From positions 18,132-82,131 of the forward strand of contig SCOE01000026.1 of NCBI GenBank assembly GCA_005503065.1: a DNA stretch of 64,000 nucleotides. The letters are read 5' to 3'. The number at the start of each line of letters is the position of its first letter. Position 1 is the first letter of the stretch. The translations under genes were made by a program, and so were the position numbers. Source of the stretch: Comamonadaceae bacterium ALPHA2B (GTDB taxonomy: Bacteria; Pseudomonadota; Gammaproteobacteria; Burkholderiales; Burkholderiaceae_C). This document shows positions 34,216 through 42,548 of the stretch, piece after piece. Under the pieces are notes generated by a model. The model saw nothing but the letters and a program-made list of their open reading frames with translations, was not told the DNA's origin and did no database searches.

Positions 34216-35100
34216 TCAAACCGCGCTGCGGTGGCGTTCGATGCAGGTGTCGAGCACCTCGTCGCCGTCGCGCTGCCACCAGTCGAGCTGCGAGAAGATC
34301 TCGACCTCGCTGAAGCCCGCGAAGCCCGCGGCCTCCACCCAGCCACGCACCTTCTTCAGCTCGACGATGCCGTCGCCCATCATGCCCCGGTCGGACAGCA
34401 GGTCGCGCGTGGGCGTGAGCCAGTCGCAGACGTGGTAGGCCAGCAGGCGTTCCTTTCCGGCGCGCTCGATCTGCTGCTGCAGCTTCGGGTCCCACCACAC
34501 GTGGTAGATGTCCAGCGCCACGCCGAGCATGCCGCTTCGGTCCGGGTCGAGTTGGTCGCACAGGTCGAGCGCGTGCTCCAGCGTGTTGATGCAGGCCCGG
34601 TCGGCGGCCTGCATGGGATGCAGCGGCTCGATGGCCAGCGGCATGCCCACCTCGCGCGCATGCTCCAGCGAGGCGGCGATGCCGTCGCGCACCTCGCTGC
34701 GTGCGCGGGCGATGTCCTTGTAGGCCGCCTTGCCCTCGAGCGCGCCGGGCAGGGCGCCGACCACGAGCACGAGGCAGGGCGCGTCGAGCGTCTTCGCCTC
34801 GTCGATGGCGCGGCGGTTGTCGTCCAGCGCGGCGCGCAGGCCGGCCGTGTCGGGCGCCGGGAAGAAGCCGCCGCGGCAATAGCCCGAGAGGCCGATGCCG
34901 TGCGCCTTCAACTGCCTCGCCACGTTGTCGAGGCCGACCGCCGCCACCTGGTCGCGCCACGGGCTGATGGCTCGGATGCCGCGCTCGGCGCACTGGTCGA
35001 TGATGCGGGTCAGCGGTACCTCGGTACCGCGCTGCTTGCGCACCGTGGCGGTGTTGATCGAGAGCCAGTCGTGGTTCGGCGAGAAGTCGCGCATCGTCAT
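34216..35100 (-). CDS. Sugar phosphate isomerase/epimerase-like TIM-barrel protein
   Basis: A 294-residue AP-endonuclease-type (xylose-isomerase-like) barrel. Conserved elements are the strand IRAISPWRDQVAAVG, a glutamate in LAIEPLHPM, VALDIYHVWWDPKLQQQI (Asp and His metal ligands), LAYHVCDWLTP, and GFSEVEIFSQLDWW. The four-ligand metal site looks complete, so an isomerase or epimerase activity on a polyol or sugar acid is plausible. Its ATG overlaps the stop of the DUF993 gene (ATGA). Confidence 0.85.
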   Translation of the reverse strand: MTMRDFSPNHDWLSINTATVRKQRGTEVPLTRIIDQCAERGIRAISPWRDQVAAVGLDNVARQLKAHGIGLSGYCRGGFFPAPDTAGLRAALDDNRRAIDEAKTLDAPCLVLVVGALPGALEGKAAYKDIARARSEVRDGIAASLEHAREVGMPLAIEPLHPMQAADRACINTLEHALDLCDQLDPDRSGMLGVALDIYHVWWDPKLQQQIERAGKERLLAYHVCDWLTPTRDLLSDRGMMGDGIVELKKVRGWVEAAGFAGFSEVEIFSQLDWWQRDGDEVLDTCIERHRSAV

Positions 35101-36281
35101 TCCACGCCGTGCGTGGCCAGCAGCGCCTTCATGCGTCGCACCGCCAGCTCGGGCTGCTCCAGCAGGTCGGCCGCGTCGGCCAGGCGGAACAGCTCGGCCA
35201 GGTGCTGCAGCGAGCGCGTGCTCTGCTGGCCGCCCACCATCGTGAAGTGCGACTGGTGGCCGTTGAGCCAGGCCATGAAGACCACGCCCGTCTTGTAGAA
35301 GCGCGTGGGCGCCTGGAAGATGTGGCGAGACAGCGGCACGGTGGGGCCGAGGATGGCGTGGAAGCGCTCCAGCCTGCCCAGCGCCAGTTCGCCCAGCGCG
35401 GCGCTGGCCGCGGGCGCAATGGCGTCGAAGATGCCCAGCAGTGCATCGCTCTTGCCGTGCGTGGGCTCGCTGCCGTGGCCGTCGCCGGCGATCAGCTGGG
35501 CGTAGTTGAAATCGTCGCCGGTGTACATGCGCACGCCCGGGGCGAGGCGCCGGCGCATGGCGATCTCCTTGTCCTTGTCGAGCAGCGAGATCTTGATGCC
35601 GTCGACCTTGTCGGGGTGCGCGGCGATGATGCCCAAGGCGGTGTCCATCGCGGCGTCGAGGTCCGTGGTGCCCCAGTAGCCCTTGAGGGCCGGGTCGAAC
35701 ATGTCGCCCAGCCAGTGCAGCACCACCGGCTGCTTCGCCTGGCTCAGCACGCGGTCGTACACGCGCTCGTAGTCGGCCGGGCTCGTGGCCACGCGCGCCA
35801 GCGCGCGGCTGGCCATGACGATGAGCTTGCCGCCCAGCGCCTCGATGGCGGCCATCTGTTCCTCGTAGCCGCGGATCACGTCGTCGACGCTCTTCACCTC
35901 GTCAAGGTTCAGGTGGTCGGTGCCGCAACCGGAGGCGACGAGCGCGCCGGGCACGTCCTTGGCGGCGTCGAGCGAGCGGCGGATCAGTTCCAGCGAGGTC
36001 GGCCAGTCCAGGCCCATGCCGCGCTGTGCGGTGTCCATGGCTTCGGCCACGCCCAGGCCCAGCGACCACAGGTGCCGCCGGTAGGCGATCGTGGCGTCCC
36101 AGTCGACGGCGGCGGTCAGCCACGGGTCGACGGCTGCGAGCGGGTCGGAGACGACATGGGCGGCCGAATAGGCGATGCGGTTGAACTTGACGCCCGGTGC
36201 AGGCTTGACGGGCGGGTGGCCGCGCAGCGTGTAGGGTGCCAGCGCGCGGTCCGGCGTCGGGAGGGTGAGGGTCAGGGCCAT
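35097..36281 (-). CDS. DUF993 family protein (dihydrodipicolinate-synthase-like)
   Basis: A 394-residue protein. The pattern is that of DUF993, an aldolase-like TIM barrel: GVKFNRIAYSAAHVV near the N-terminus, VASGCGTDHL, GGKLIVMASRALAR, PVVLHWLGDMFDPALKGYWG, and DGIKISLLDKDKEIAMRRRL with a lysine in a barrel strand that could act as Schiff-base residue. Function in the family is unknown; Gfo/Idh, DUF993 and isomerase genes often travel together. It overlaps the isomerase gene and follows the Gfo/Idh gene by 67 bases. Confidence 0.85.
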   Translation of the reverse strand: MALTLTLPTPDRALAPYTLRGHPPVKPAPGVKFNRIAYSAAHVVSDPLAAVDPWLTAAVDWDATIAYRRHLWSLGLGVAEAMDTAQRGMGLDWPTSLELIRRSLDAAKDVPGALVASGCGTDHLNLDEVKSVDDVIRGYEEQMAAIEALGGKLIVMASRALARVATSPADYERVYDRVLSQAKQPVVLHWLGDMFDPALKGYWGTTDLDAAMDTALGIIAAHPDKVDGIKISLLDKDKEIAMRRRLAPGVRMYTGDDFNYAQLIAGDGHGSEPTHGKSDALLGIFDAIAPAASAALGELALGRLERFHAILGPTVPLSRHIFQAPTRFYKTGVVFMAWLNGHQSHFTMVGGQQSTRSLQHLAELFRLADAADLLEQPELAVRRMKALLATHGVE

Positions 36282-36298
36282 GGGGGGGATCCAGGGAA

Positions 36299-36361
36299 AT
36301 TCAAGCCAAATCGGGCTGCGGCGCCCGCGGGGCGGGCGCGAGCAGCTATCAAATTTGTAGC
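36299..36361 (-). repeat. Dispersed GCTAT-N7-ATAGC repeat, copy 4
   Basis: On the minus strand: GCTACAAATTTGATAGC (36361-36345), a tail with CTCGCGCCCGCCCCGC, and GGCTTGAAT at its end. The end of the Gfo/Idh gene runs into the repeat: its last codons (LQI, stop) are repeat sequence. It lies between the Gfo/Idh and DUF993 genes, inside an operon. Confidence 0.85.
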
Positions 36362-37512
36362 GTCGGCACGTCGATCCAGCGGCGGTCGCCCCAGCTTTGC
36401 AGCGCGGCCTCGACCAGTTGCACGCCCTTGGCGCCCTCGGGCAGCGTCCACTTGTACGGCGCGTTCTCGACCACGTGGCGGATGAAGTGTTCCCACTGGA
36501 TCTTGAAGCCGTTGTCGTAGACCTGCGAGTCCGGAATCTCCTGCCACTGGTCGAAGAAGTTCATGGTCTGCTTGATGTCGGGGTTCCACACCGGGCGCGG
36601 CGTCGCCACGCGCGATTGGGCGCGGCAGCTCTGCAGGCCGGCGACGGCCGAGCCGTCGGTGCCGTCGACATGGAAGGTCACCAGGTCGTCGCGCCGCACG
36701 CGCGTGACCCAGCTCATGTTGATCTGCGCGATCACCGGCTCGCCGTTGTGTCCGGTGAGCTCCACCGTGGCGTAGGCCGCGTCGTCCGCGGTGGCCTCAT
36801 AGGGCTGGCCGGCCTCGTCCCAGCGCCTGGGGATGTGCGTGGTGCCCAGGCAGCTCACCGACTTCACCTCGCCGAAGAGGTTGTCCAGCACGTAGCGCCA
36901 GTGGCACATCATGTCCAGGATCATCCCGCCGCCGTCTTCCTTGCGGTAGTTCCAGCTCGGCCGCTGGATGGGCTGCAGGTCGCCTTCGAAGACCCAGTAG
37001 CCGAACTCCAGGCGCACGCTCAGCATGCGGCCGAAGAAGCCGGCGCGGCGCAGCATGTCGAGCTTGCGCAGGCCGGGCAGGAAGAGCTTGTCCTGCACGG
37101 CGCCGTGCTTCAGGCCCGAGCCCTGCGCCAGGCGCGCGATCTCCACCGCCTCGTTGAGGTTGGTGGCGATGGGCTTCTCGCAGTAGACGTGCTTGCCGGC
37201 GCGGATGGCCTGGGCCAGCAGCTGCGGACGCATCTGGGTGGTGCCGGCGTCGAAGAAGATCGTGTCGTCCTTGTTGGCCAGCGCGGCCTCGAGGTCGGTG
37301 CCCCAGCGCTCGATGCCATGGGCCTCGGCGAGCGCCTGGATCTTCTCGGCGTTGCGGCCGATGAGGATGGGGTCGGGCATCACCTTGTCGCCGTTCGACA
37401 AGGTCACGCCGCCTTCGGCGCGGATGGCGCAGATCGAGCGGATGAGGTGCTGGTTCATGCCCATGCGCCCGGTGACGCCGTGCATGATGAGTCCGAGCCG
37501 TTGTTGTGCCAT
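36349..37512 (-). CDS. Gfo/Idh/MocA-family oxidoreductase
   Basis: A 387-residue NAD(P)-dependent dehydrogenase. The N-terminal fold starts LGLIMHGVTGRMGMNQHLIRSI (a G-x-x-G-x-M variant). The signature E-K-P is HVYCEKPIATNLNEAVEIARLA, and the domain-2 catalytic area includes DMMCHWRYVLDNLFGEV (with a His where the catalytic residue normally lies). Such enzymes oxidise sugars or polyols, often at C3. It is part of the minus-strand catabolic operon. The C-terminal residues LQI are encoded by a dispersed repeat. Confidence 0.88.
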   Translation of the reverse strand: MAQQRLGLIMHGVTGRMGMNQHLIRSICAIRAEGGVTLSNGDKVMPDPILIGRNAEKIQALAEAHGIERWGTDLEAALANKDDTIFFDAGTTQMRPQLLAQAIRAGKHVYCEKPIATNLNEAVEIARLAQGSGLKHGAVQDKLFLPGLRKLDMLRRAGFFGRMLSVRLEFGYWVFEGDLQPIQRPSWNYRKEDGGGMILDMMCHWRYVLDNLFGEVKSVSCLGTTHIPRRWDEAGQPYEATADDAAYATVELTGHNGEPVIAQINMSWVTRVRRDDLVTFHVDGTDGSAVAGLQSCRAQSRVATPRPVWNPDIKQTMNFFDQWQEIPDSQVYDNGFKIQWEHFIRHVVENAPYKWTLPEGAKGVQLVEAALQSWGDRRWIDVPTLQI

Positions 37513-37548
37513 GGTGTTCCTCCGGAAATGACGGGTGGCGGTCGCGCG

Positions 37549-38979
37549 CTAGACCAGTTCGGCGGCGCGTTCGAGGGGTTGAAGGTGGTCGAAGTCGGGG
37601 TCGGCCGCGTGCGCGAATCCGGTGGCTGCGAGCAGGCTGCCGAGCTGCAGCCGGCCGTCTGCGATGGCCAGGCGGACCTGCCCGCCTTCATGGCGGTACA
37701 GGTCGGGATGCGCCGCGGCGAAGCGCTCGGCCTCGGCCCGGGGCGCCGGGCCGAAGCCGTCGACGTAGTGGTGGCCGTTGCGCTCGCAGTGCGTGAGGCC
37801 GAGCAGCGCGGCCATGGCCAGGTCCTGCTGCACCGCCAGGCCGGCCTGGCAGGTGAGGTCTTCGGCCGACATGAAGAGCATGCCGCCGCTGCGCTCGCAG
37901 CGCGCGCGATGGATCAAGGCCTTGTAGACGCCCTTGCAGCCCTTGCTCGACACGCCCTGCCAGCCCTGCGCCACGGCGCGCGGAAACGCATCGAGCGTGC
38001 CGTCGCCTTCGTCCAGCAACAGCGGTGCGGGGGCGTCGAGCGTGCGCAGCGGCGCGTCGAGGTCGGCATCGCGCGCCAGTGGCTGCTCGATGTAGAGCAG
38101 CGCATCGGGCCGTGCGGACAGGCGGGGCAGGGCGCGAAGGCGGTCGAACAGACCGGCGAGCGAATCGACGCTCGCATATTGCTCGTTGCCGTCGAGACTG
38201 AAGCGGTGACCGGGCGCGATGGCGTCGAGCACGGACAGCACCGCGTCCAGACGGTCGATGTCGGCGGCAGGGTCGCCGCCCAGCTTGATCTTGAAGCTGC
38301 GGTGGCCGTAGCGGCGCACGACGTCCGGCAGGTGCACGGGCAGCGCCGCGGGGTCGGCATCCGGGTCGGCATCCAGCGCATCGAGCATCCCGACCGTGTG
38401 CCGCGCCTCGATGGTTTCTGCCGGTCGACGCGCGGCCAGCCAGGCAGGCCAGTCGAAGCCGGCGAGCTCGGGGGCCAGCGGCGTATCGGTCAGGCCGGCG
38501 ATGTTGCGGCGCAGGCCGGCGGCGATATTGCACGCGGCGGTGCGGCACAGGGCATCCAGCACCGCGCGATCCAGCACCGCCTGGCCGTAAGCCGAGGACA
38601 GGGCAGTCTCTCCCTGTGCGGCGCCCGCGGCCACCAGCGCTTCGTAGTGGCGCTCGAAGAGCCCGAAAGCGGTGGCCGGCGCATCGCCGCTGTAGGCATC
38701 GATGGCGCGCGCCAGGCTGGCCTGGAGATCCCGCACGTTGTCGGCCTGGCTGCGGGCGGGCCGCTTGTCGAACCAGCGCGGCACCATCATCTCGGCGCTG
38801 AAGCCCGCGGCCGTGCCCACGCCGGCCACCTCGACCGTGGCCCGCACGAACAGCTGCGGGCAGCGCGTGAGCACGACGGCGCCGAACTTGAAGGGCAGGC
38901 GCAGGTGCATGTCGCGCACGCCGGCTTCGACGGCACGCACGCGCAGCATGGGTGCCGGGGCAACGGTGGCGGTGGCCAT
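37549..38979 (-). CDS. Enolase-superfamily enzyme (MLE subgroup-like)
   Basis: A 476-residue protein, longer than most members. The barrel end has KxK (SFKIKLGGD), then FSLDGNEQY (Asp), LYIEQPL (Glu), LLLDEGDGTL (Asp) and GVSSKGCKGVYKALIH (Lys). That set (K-x-K, D, E, D, K) is the catalytic pattern of the muconate-lactonising subgroup. These enzymes abstract a proton alpha to a carboxylate. The N-terminal capping domain includes LPFKFGAVVLTRCPQLFVRATVEV. The start (MATATV) is 26 bases after the ATPase stop; an in-frame M ten codons on is an alternative. Confidence 0.8.
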   Translation of the reverse strand: MATATVAPAPMLRVRAVEAGVRDMHLRLPFKFGAVVLTRCPQLFVRATVEVAGVGTAAGFSAEMMVPRWFDKRPARSQADNVRDLQASLARAIDAYSGDAPATAFGLFERHYEALVAAGAAQGETALSSAYGQAVLDRAVLDALCRTAACNIAAGLRRNIAGLTDTPLAPELAGFDWPAWLAARRPAETIEARHTVGMLDALDADPDADPAALPVHLPDVVRRYGHRSFKIKLGGDPAADIDRLDAVLSVLDAIAPGHRFSLDGNEQYASVDSLAGLFDRLRALPRLSARPDALLYIEQPLARDADLDAPLRTLDAPAPLLLDEGDGTLDAFPRAVAQGWQGVSSKGCKGVYKALIHRARCERSGGMLFMSAEDLTCQAGLAVQQDLAMAALLGLTHCERNGHHYVDGFGPAPRAEAERFAAAHPDLYRHEGGQVRLAIADGRLQLGSLLAATGFAHAADPDFDHLQPLERAAELV

Positions 38980-39005
38980 CACGGGGGCGAGCAAGAGCCG
39001 GCGCG

Positions 39006-39854
39006 TCAGTGCGCGTCGAGGTTGCCCTGGGCGAAGAAGTGGGCGCGCAGGGTGCGGGTGTAGGCCGCGAAGCGTTCGTGGCCCATCACGTCGAGCGGCC
39101 GCGGACGGGGCAGGTCGATGTCGTAGGCCGCCGCGATCTGGCCGGGTCGTTCGCTCATCACGAGCACCCGGTCGGACAGGAACACCGCCTCGGGGATGCT
39201 GTGCGTGATCAGCAGCACCGTCTTGCCGGCGCTCATCCAGATGCGCTGCAGCTCGAGGTTCATGCGCTCGCGCGTCATGGCGTCGAGGGCGCCGAAGGGT
39301 TCGTCCATCAGCAGCACCGGCGGGTCGTGCAGCAGCGCGCGCAGGATGGCCACGCGCTGCTGCATGCCGCCCGACAACTGCCACGGGTACTTGTGCTCGA
39401 AGCCCTGGAGCCCGGCCATCGCCATCAGTTCCTCGGCCCGGCGGCGCGCCGCGGCCATGGGCATGCGGCGGATCTCCGCCTGCAGCAGGATGTTGTCGAT
39501 GACCCGCCGCCAGGGCAGCAGCAGGGCGTTCTGGAACACGATACCGACGTCGGTTTGCGGCCCCTTGACGGTGTGCCCCGACAGCCGCAGGTCGCCGCCG
39601 GTGATCGGCAGCAGCCCGGCCACCATCTTCATCAGCGTGCTCTTGCCGCAGCCCGAGGGGCCGACGATCGAGACGAACTCGCCCGCGCGGATGTCGAAGT
39701 CCAGCGGCTTGAGGGTCTCGACCTCGCCCTCGCGGGTGCGGTAGGTCTTGCTGACGCCGCGGCCCTCGATCAGCACCTCGCGCAGGGCGTGGTCGGCGCC
39801 GCGGCCGGCGCCGGGCCCATCGAAGGGAAGGACGTTGGTGGGAACGGCACTCAT
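39006..39854 (-). CDS. NitT/TauT-type ABC transporter ATP-binding protein
   Basis: A 282-residue ATPase. Walker A is VGPSGCGKSTLMKMVAG, signature WQLSGGMQQRVAILRALLHDP, Walker B VLLMDEPFGALDAMTRE, H-loop LLITHSIPEAVFLSD. The Q-loop region DVGIVFQNALLLPWRRVIDNI is the form found in nitrate/taurine/sulfonate importers. It completes a transporter with the binding protein and permease genes that precede it in the same operon. The small molecule is unknown. Confidence 0.93.
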   Translation of the reverse strand: MSAVPTNVLPFDGPGAGRGADHALREVLIEGRGVSKTYRTREGEVETLKPLDFDIRAGEFVSIVGPSGCGKSTLMKMVAGLLPITGGDLRLSGHTVKGPQTDVGIVFQNALLLPWRRVIDNILLQAEIRRMPMAAARRRAEELMAMAGLQGFEHKYPWQLSGGMQQRVAILRALLHDPPVLLMDEPFGALDAMTRERMNLELQRIWMSAGKTVLLITHSIPEAVFLSDRVLVMSERPGQIAAAYDIDLPRPRPLDVMGHERFAAYTRTLRAHFFAQGNLDAH

Positions 39855-39890
39855 CGGGTCGGGCTTGGCTGGGGAGCGAAGAAGAGCGTC

Positions 39891-40889
39891 TTACTGCGGC
39901 AGGAAATCGTTGGTGACCCAGTCGTCGGCCTTGCCGCGCAGCGACGCGTCGAGACCGCCGTACTGCACCAGCAGGTCGAGCGAGGCGTCGATGTCTTTCA
40001 TCGAGGCGCGCAGCGGCCGCAGGTTCTTGGTCTCGGCCGTGTGGTAGAGCGGCGTGGTCAGCTTGATGCCGATGATCAGCGTGTCGCGCTGGCCGGCCTT
40101 GGCATTGGCCTTGAGCATCGCGTCGATCGCACCCTCGGGGTCTTTCTCGGTCGCTTCGAAGGCCTTCGTGGTGGCACGCATGAAGCGCTTGACCAGGTCG
40201 CCCTTGTTGGCGAGCGTGTCCTTGTTGGCCACGATGCCGGAGCTGACCATCTCGATGCCGTAGTCGGCGAAGCGGATCACCTGCACCGGCTTCTTGGTCG
40301 CGTCCTGCACCTTGATGTTCTGGTCCATCAGGTAGCCCAGCAGCAGGTCGGCCTGGCCGTTGATGACGGCGTTGAGCTTGGTCTGCGCGTCGCCCGAGAC
40401 GACCTTGTAGTCGCCTTCCTTGAGGCCCGTCTTCTTGAGGAACAGCGGCCAGATCTGGCTCATCGAGTCGCCGGGCGTCATGGCCACCGTCTTGCCGACG
40501 ATGTCCTTGGGTGTCTTGATGTTCTTCTCGGCCAGGCCCATCACCGACATGGGACTGACCTGCAGCGCCACGCCCACGGCCTTGACCGGCGCGCCCTTGG
40601 TGGCGGCGCGGATCATGGTGGGCACGTCGACGTAGCCGAAGGTGGCCGAATTGGCGGCCACGGCCTGGATCGACACTGCCGACCCACGGCCTTCCTGGAT
40701 GTCGAGGTCGATGCCCTCGGCCTCGTAGAAGCCCTTGGCCTTGCCCATGAAGAAGGGTGCGTGCTCGCTGTAGACGTACCAGTTCAAGAGCAGCGTCACC
40801 TTGTCGCGCGTCTGCGCCACTGCGCTGGTTGCCATGCCCAGGGCGAGGGCGGCGGCGCAGGTGGCGCCGATGAGTTTGCGTCGTTGCAT
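39891..40889 (-). CDS. NitT/TauT-type ABC substrate-binding protein (NMT1/THI5-like)
   Basis: A 332-residue periplasmic binding protein. The signal MQRRKLIGATCAAALALGMATSAVAQ is cleaved after VAQ. The mature protein begins KVTLLLNWYVYSEHAPFFMGKAKGFYEAEGIDLDI, the NMT1/THI5-like opening that also occurs in HMP/thiamine-precursor and sulfonate binding proteins. The ligand is not evident; HMP, sulfonate and nitrile-like ligands occur in this family. It lies 42 bases after the permease and 36 before the ATPase. Confidence 0.9.
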   Translation of the reverse strand: MQRRKLIGATCAAALALGMATSAVAQTRDKVTLLLNWYVYSEHAPFFMGKAKGFYEAEGIDLDIQEGRGSAVSIQAVAANSATFGYVDVPTMIRAATKGAPVKAVGVALQVSPMSVMGLAEKNIKTPKDIVGKTVAMTPGDSMSQIWPLFLKKTGLKEGDYKVVSGDAQTKLNAVINGQADLLLGYLMDQNIKVQDATKKPVQVIRFADYGIEMVSSGIVANKDTLANKGDLVKRFMRATTKAFEATEKDPEGAIDAMLKANAKAGQRDTLIIGIKLTTPLYHTAETKNLRPLRASMKDIDASLDLLVQYGGLDASLRGKADDWVTNDFLPQ

Positions 40890-40931
40890 GCGTGTCTCCG
40901 TGTGGTTGTGGTGCGGGGAACGAAAGAGGCG

Positions 40932-41714
40932 TCAGGCGGTGGCCTGCAGGTCGTGGCGTTGCGAGGCATGCCAGGGCATGAGCCAGCGCTCCACCAACTC
41001 GACGATGAGGAACAGGATCACGCCCATCATCGACAGCACCACCAGGGCGGCGAACATCAGCGGCAGGTCGAAGGTGCCGGTGGCGCGCTGCAGCACGAAG
41101 CCCAGGCCGGAGTTGGAGCCGACGAACTCGCCGACCACGGCACCGACCACGGCCAGCGTGACCGAGACCTTCAGGCCGCTGAAGATCGCCGGCAGGGCCT
41201 GGGGCAGGCGGAACTTGAGGAAGATCTTCATCGGCCCGGCACCCATCGAGCGCGCCAGGTCGATCACGTCGGGCTCGACCGACTTGAAGCCCTGCACCGT
41301 CGACACCACCACCGGGAAGAAGCCCAGCAGGAAGGCGGCGATGACCTTGGGCACGATGCCGAAGCCGAACCACACCACGAAGAGCGGCGCGACGGCGACC
41401 TTGGGGATCGACTGCGAGAACACCAGCAGGGGGTAGACGAAGCTCTCGACCGTGCGCGAGTAGGCGATCCACATGGCGATCGGCACGCCGATGAGGGCCG
41501 AGGCGACGAAGCCGCCCAGGGTCGCGTAGAGCGTCGGCAGGCTCTGCTGGAGCAGCATCGACCAGTCGGTCCCGAGCTGCTTGATGACGGCCATCGGCGG
41601 GGGGATCAGGTAGGGCGGGATCTTGAATATGCGCACCAGCAGGTCCCACAGGACCAGCAGGACCAGCAGGAGCCAGAAGGGCCGCGCGGCGGGGTGGGTG
41701 ATCCAGCGACTCAT
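40932..41714 (-). CDS. NitT/TauT-type ABC transporter permease
   Basis: A 260-residue permease with about six transmembrane helices. The EAA loop is VIDLARSMGAGPMKIFLKFRLPQALPAIFSGLKVSVTLAVVGAVVGEFVG, close to that of SsuC/TauC-type proteins. The N-terminal FWLLLVLLVLWDLLVRIF is the first helix. It interacts with the adjacent ATPase and binding protein and forms a homodimeric channel. Confidence 0.92.
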   Translation of the reverse strand: MSRWITHPAARPFWLLLVLLVLWDLLVRIFKIPPYLIPPPMAVIKQLGTDWSMLLQQSLPTLYATLGGFVASALIGVPIAMWIAYSRTVESFVYPLLVFSQSIPKVAVAPLFVVWFGFGIVPKVIAAFLLGFFPVVVSTVQGFKSVEPDVIDLARSMGAGPMKIFLKFRLPQALPAIFSGLKVSVTLAVVGAVVGEFVGSNSGLGFVLQRATGTFDLPLMFAALVVLSMMGVILFLIVELVERWLMPWHASQRHDLQATA

Positions 41715-41735
41715 GTCAATGGCGCCCGGCCGCCC

Positions 41736-41786
41736 GAAGGCATTGACGTGCCCCCTTGGGGGGAAGCGATGAGCGTGGGGGCTTCA
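41736..41786. repeat. GC-rich intergenic element with CCCCCTTGGGGG core
   Basis: Between the permease and PhyH genes a short segment has CCCCCTTGGGGGG at 41751-41763 followed by AAGCGATGAGCGTGGGGGC. It looks like a second type of dispersed Comamonadaceae element, different from the GCTAT-N7-ATAGC family. The call rests on general appearance; only one copy is seen in the window. Confidence 0.4.
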
Positions 41787-41788
41787 TG

Positions 41789-42526
41789 TCATGACACCTG
41801 GAACTTCAGGGAGTGGTCGTAGGGCAGCGCCGGGTTGTCGAAGCTGTTGGCGTTGCTGACGAAGTGCAGGGCGCAGGCGCGGCGCCATTTGCTGCTGTGG
41901 TTGGGGCCGGAATGGTGGAAGGTGTTGCCGTGGTGGAAGCTCACGCCGCCCTTGCGCACGGGGGCCGGCGTCATCGGCTGCTTGTCGAGGATCTCGGGCG
42001 GAATCTGCAGGTTGTAGGGCTCGTTCTCGGGCGCGAAATGGGTATAGACGGGGCCGAGGTTGGTGCCGTCGCCGAAGTACAGGCAGCCGTTCTCCAGCGT
42101 GGCGTCGTCCAGCGCGATCCAGGCGGTGACCATGCCTTCCGGGTCGGCCGGTCCGAAGTAGAAGTTGTCCTGGTGCGCCGGCTTCGGCCCGCCACCTTCG
42201 GGCGGCTTGAAGAAGATCTGGCTGAAGTACACCGACACGCCCGAGCCGATCAGGGTCTCGACGTGGTCCAGCAGGCGCCGGTCGCGTGCCAGCGCCTGCA
42301 CGGCGGCGCGGTGGAAGTGGGGGTTGTCGAGCTTGCGGAGCACGGTGCGCGCCTGCACGCCGCCGTCGATGTACCAGGCGCGCTGCTGCTCGGGCAGGCC
42401 GGCGAGGAAGCTCTCGCCCCACTGCTCGATGTCGCGCACCACCGCGTCCATCTCGCCGGGCTCGAAGACATGGTTCACCGTGAGGTGGCCGTGGTGCCGA
42501 TAGTAGGCGACGTCGTAGGCGTCCAT
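41789..42526 (-). CDS. Phytanoyl-CoA dioxygenase-family (PhyH) protein
   Basis: A 245-residue Fe(II)/2-oxoglutarate-dependent oxygenase. The metal triad appears as H-x-D in KPAHQDNFYFGPADPEG and the distal His in GNTFHHSGPNHSSKWRRA, with an Arg (WRRA) that should bind 2-oxoglutarate. VTAWIALDDATLENGCLYF is the typical strand region. Bacterial members hydroxylate a range of small molecules or phosphonates. It follows the Bug gene by 22 bases and belongs to the same operon. Confidence 0.88.
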   Translation of the reverse strand: MDAYDVAYYRHHGHLTVNHVFEPGEMDAVVRDIEQWGESFLAGLPEQQRAWYIDGGVQARTVLRKLDNPHFHRAAVQALARDRRLLDHVETLIGSGVSVYFSQIFFKPPEGGGPKPAHQDNFYFGPADPEGMVTAWIALDDATLENGCLYFGDGTNLGPVYTHFAPENEPYNLQIPPEILDKQPMTPAPVRKGGVSFHHGNTFHHSGPNHSSKWRRACALHFVSNANSFDNPALPYDHSLKFQVS

Positions 42527-42548
42527 GGCGCTGTGCTCCTGTGTGGTG

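Noticed and set aside
37549..41649. A very long minus-strand open frame (over 1300 codons) covering four genes
   Set aside because: Only its last third (37549-38979) reads as a real protein. The rest is low-complexity Arg/Ala/Gly-rich reading over the ABC transporter genes in another frame, as expected at high GC.
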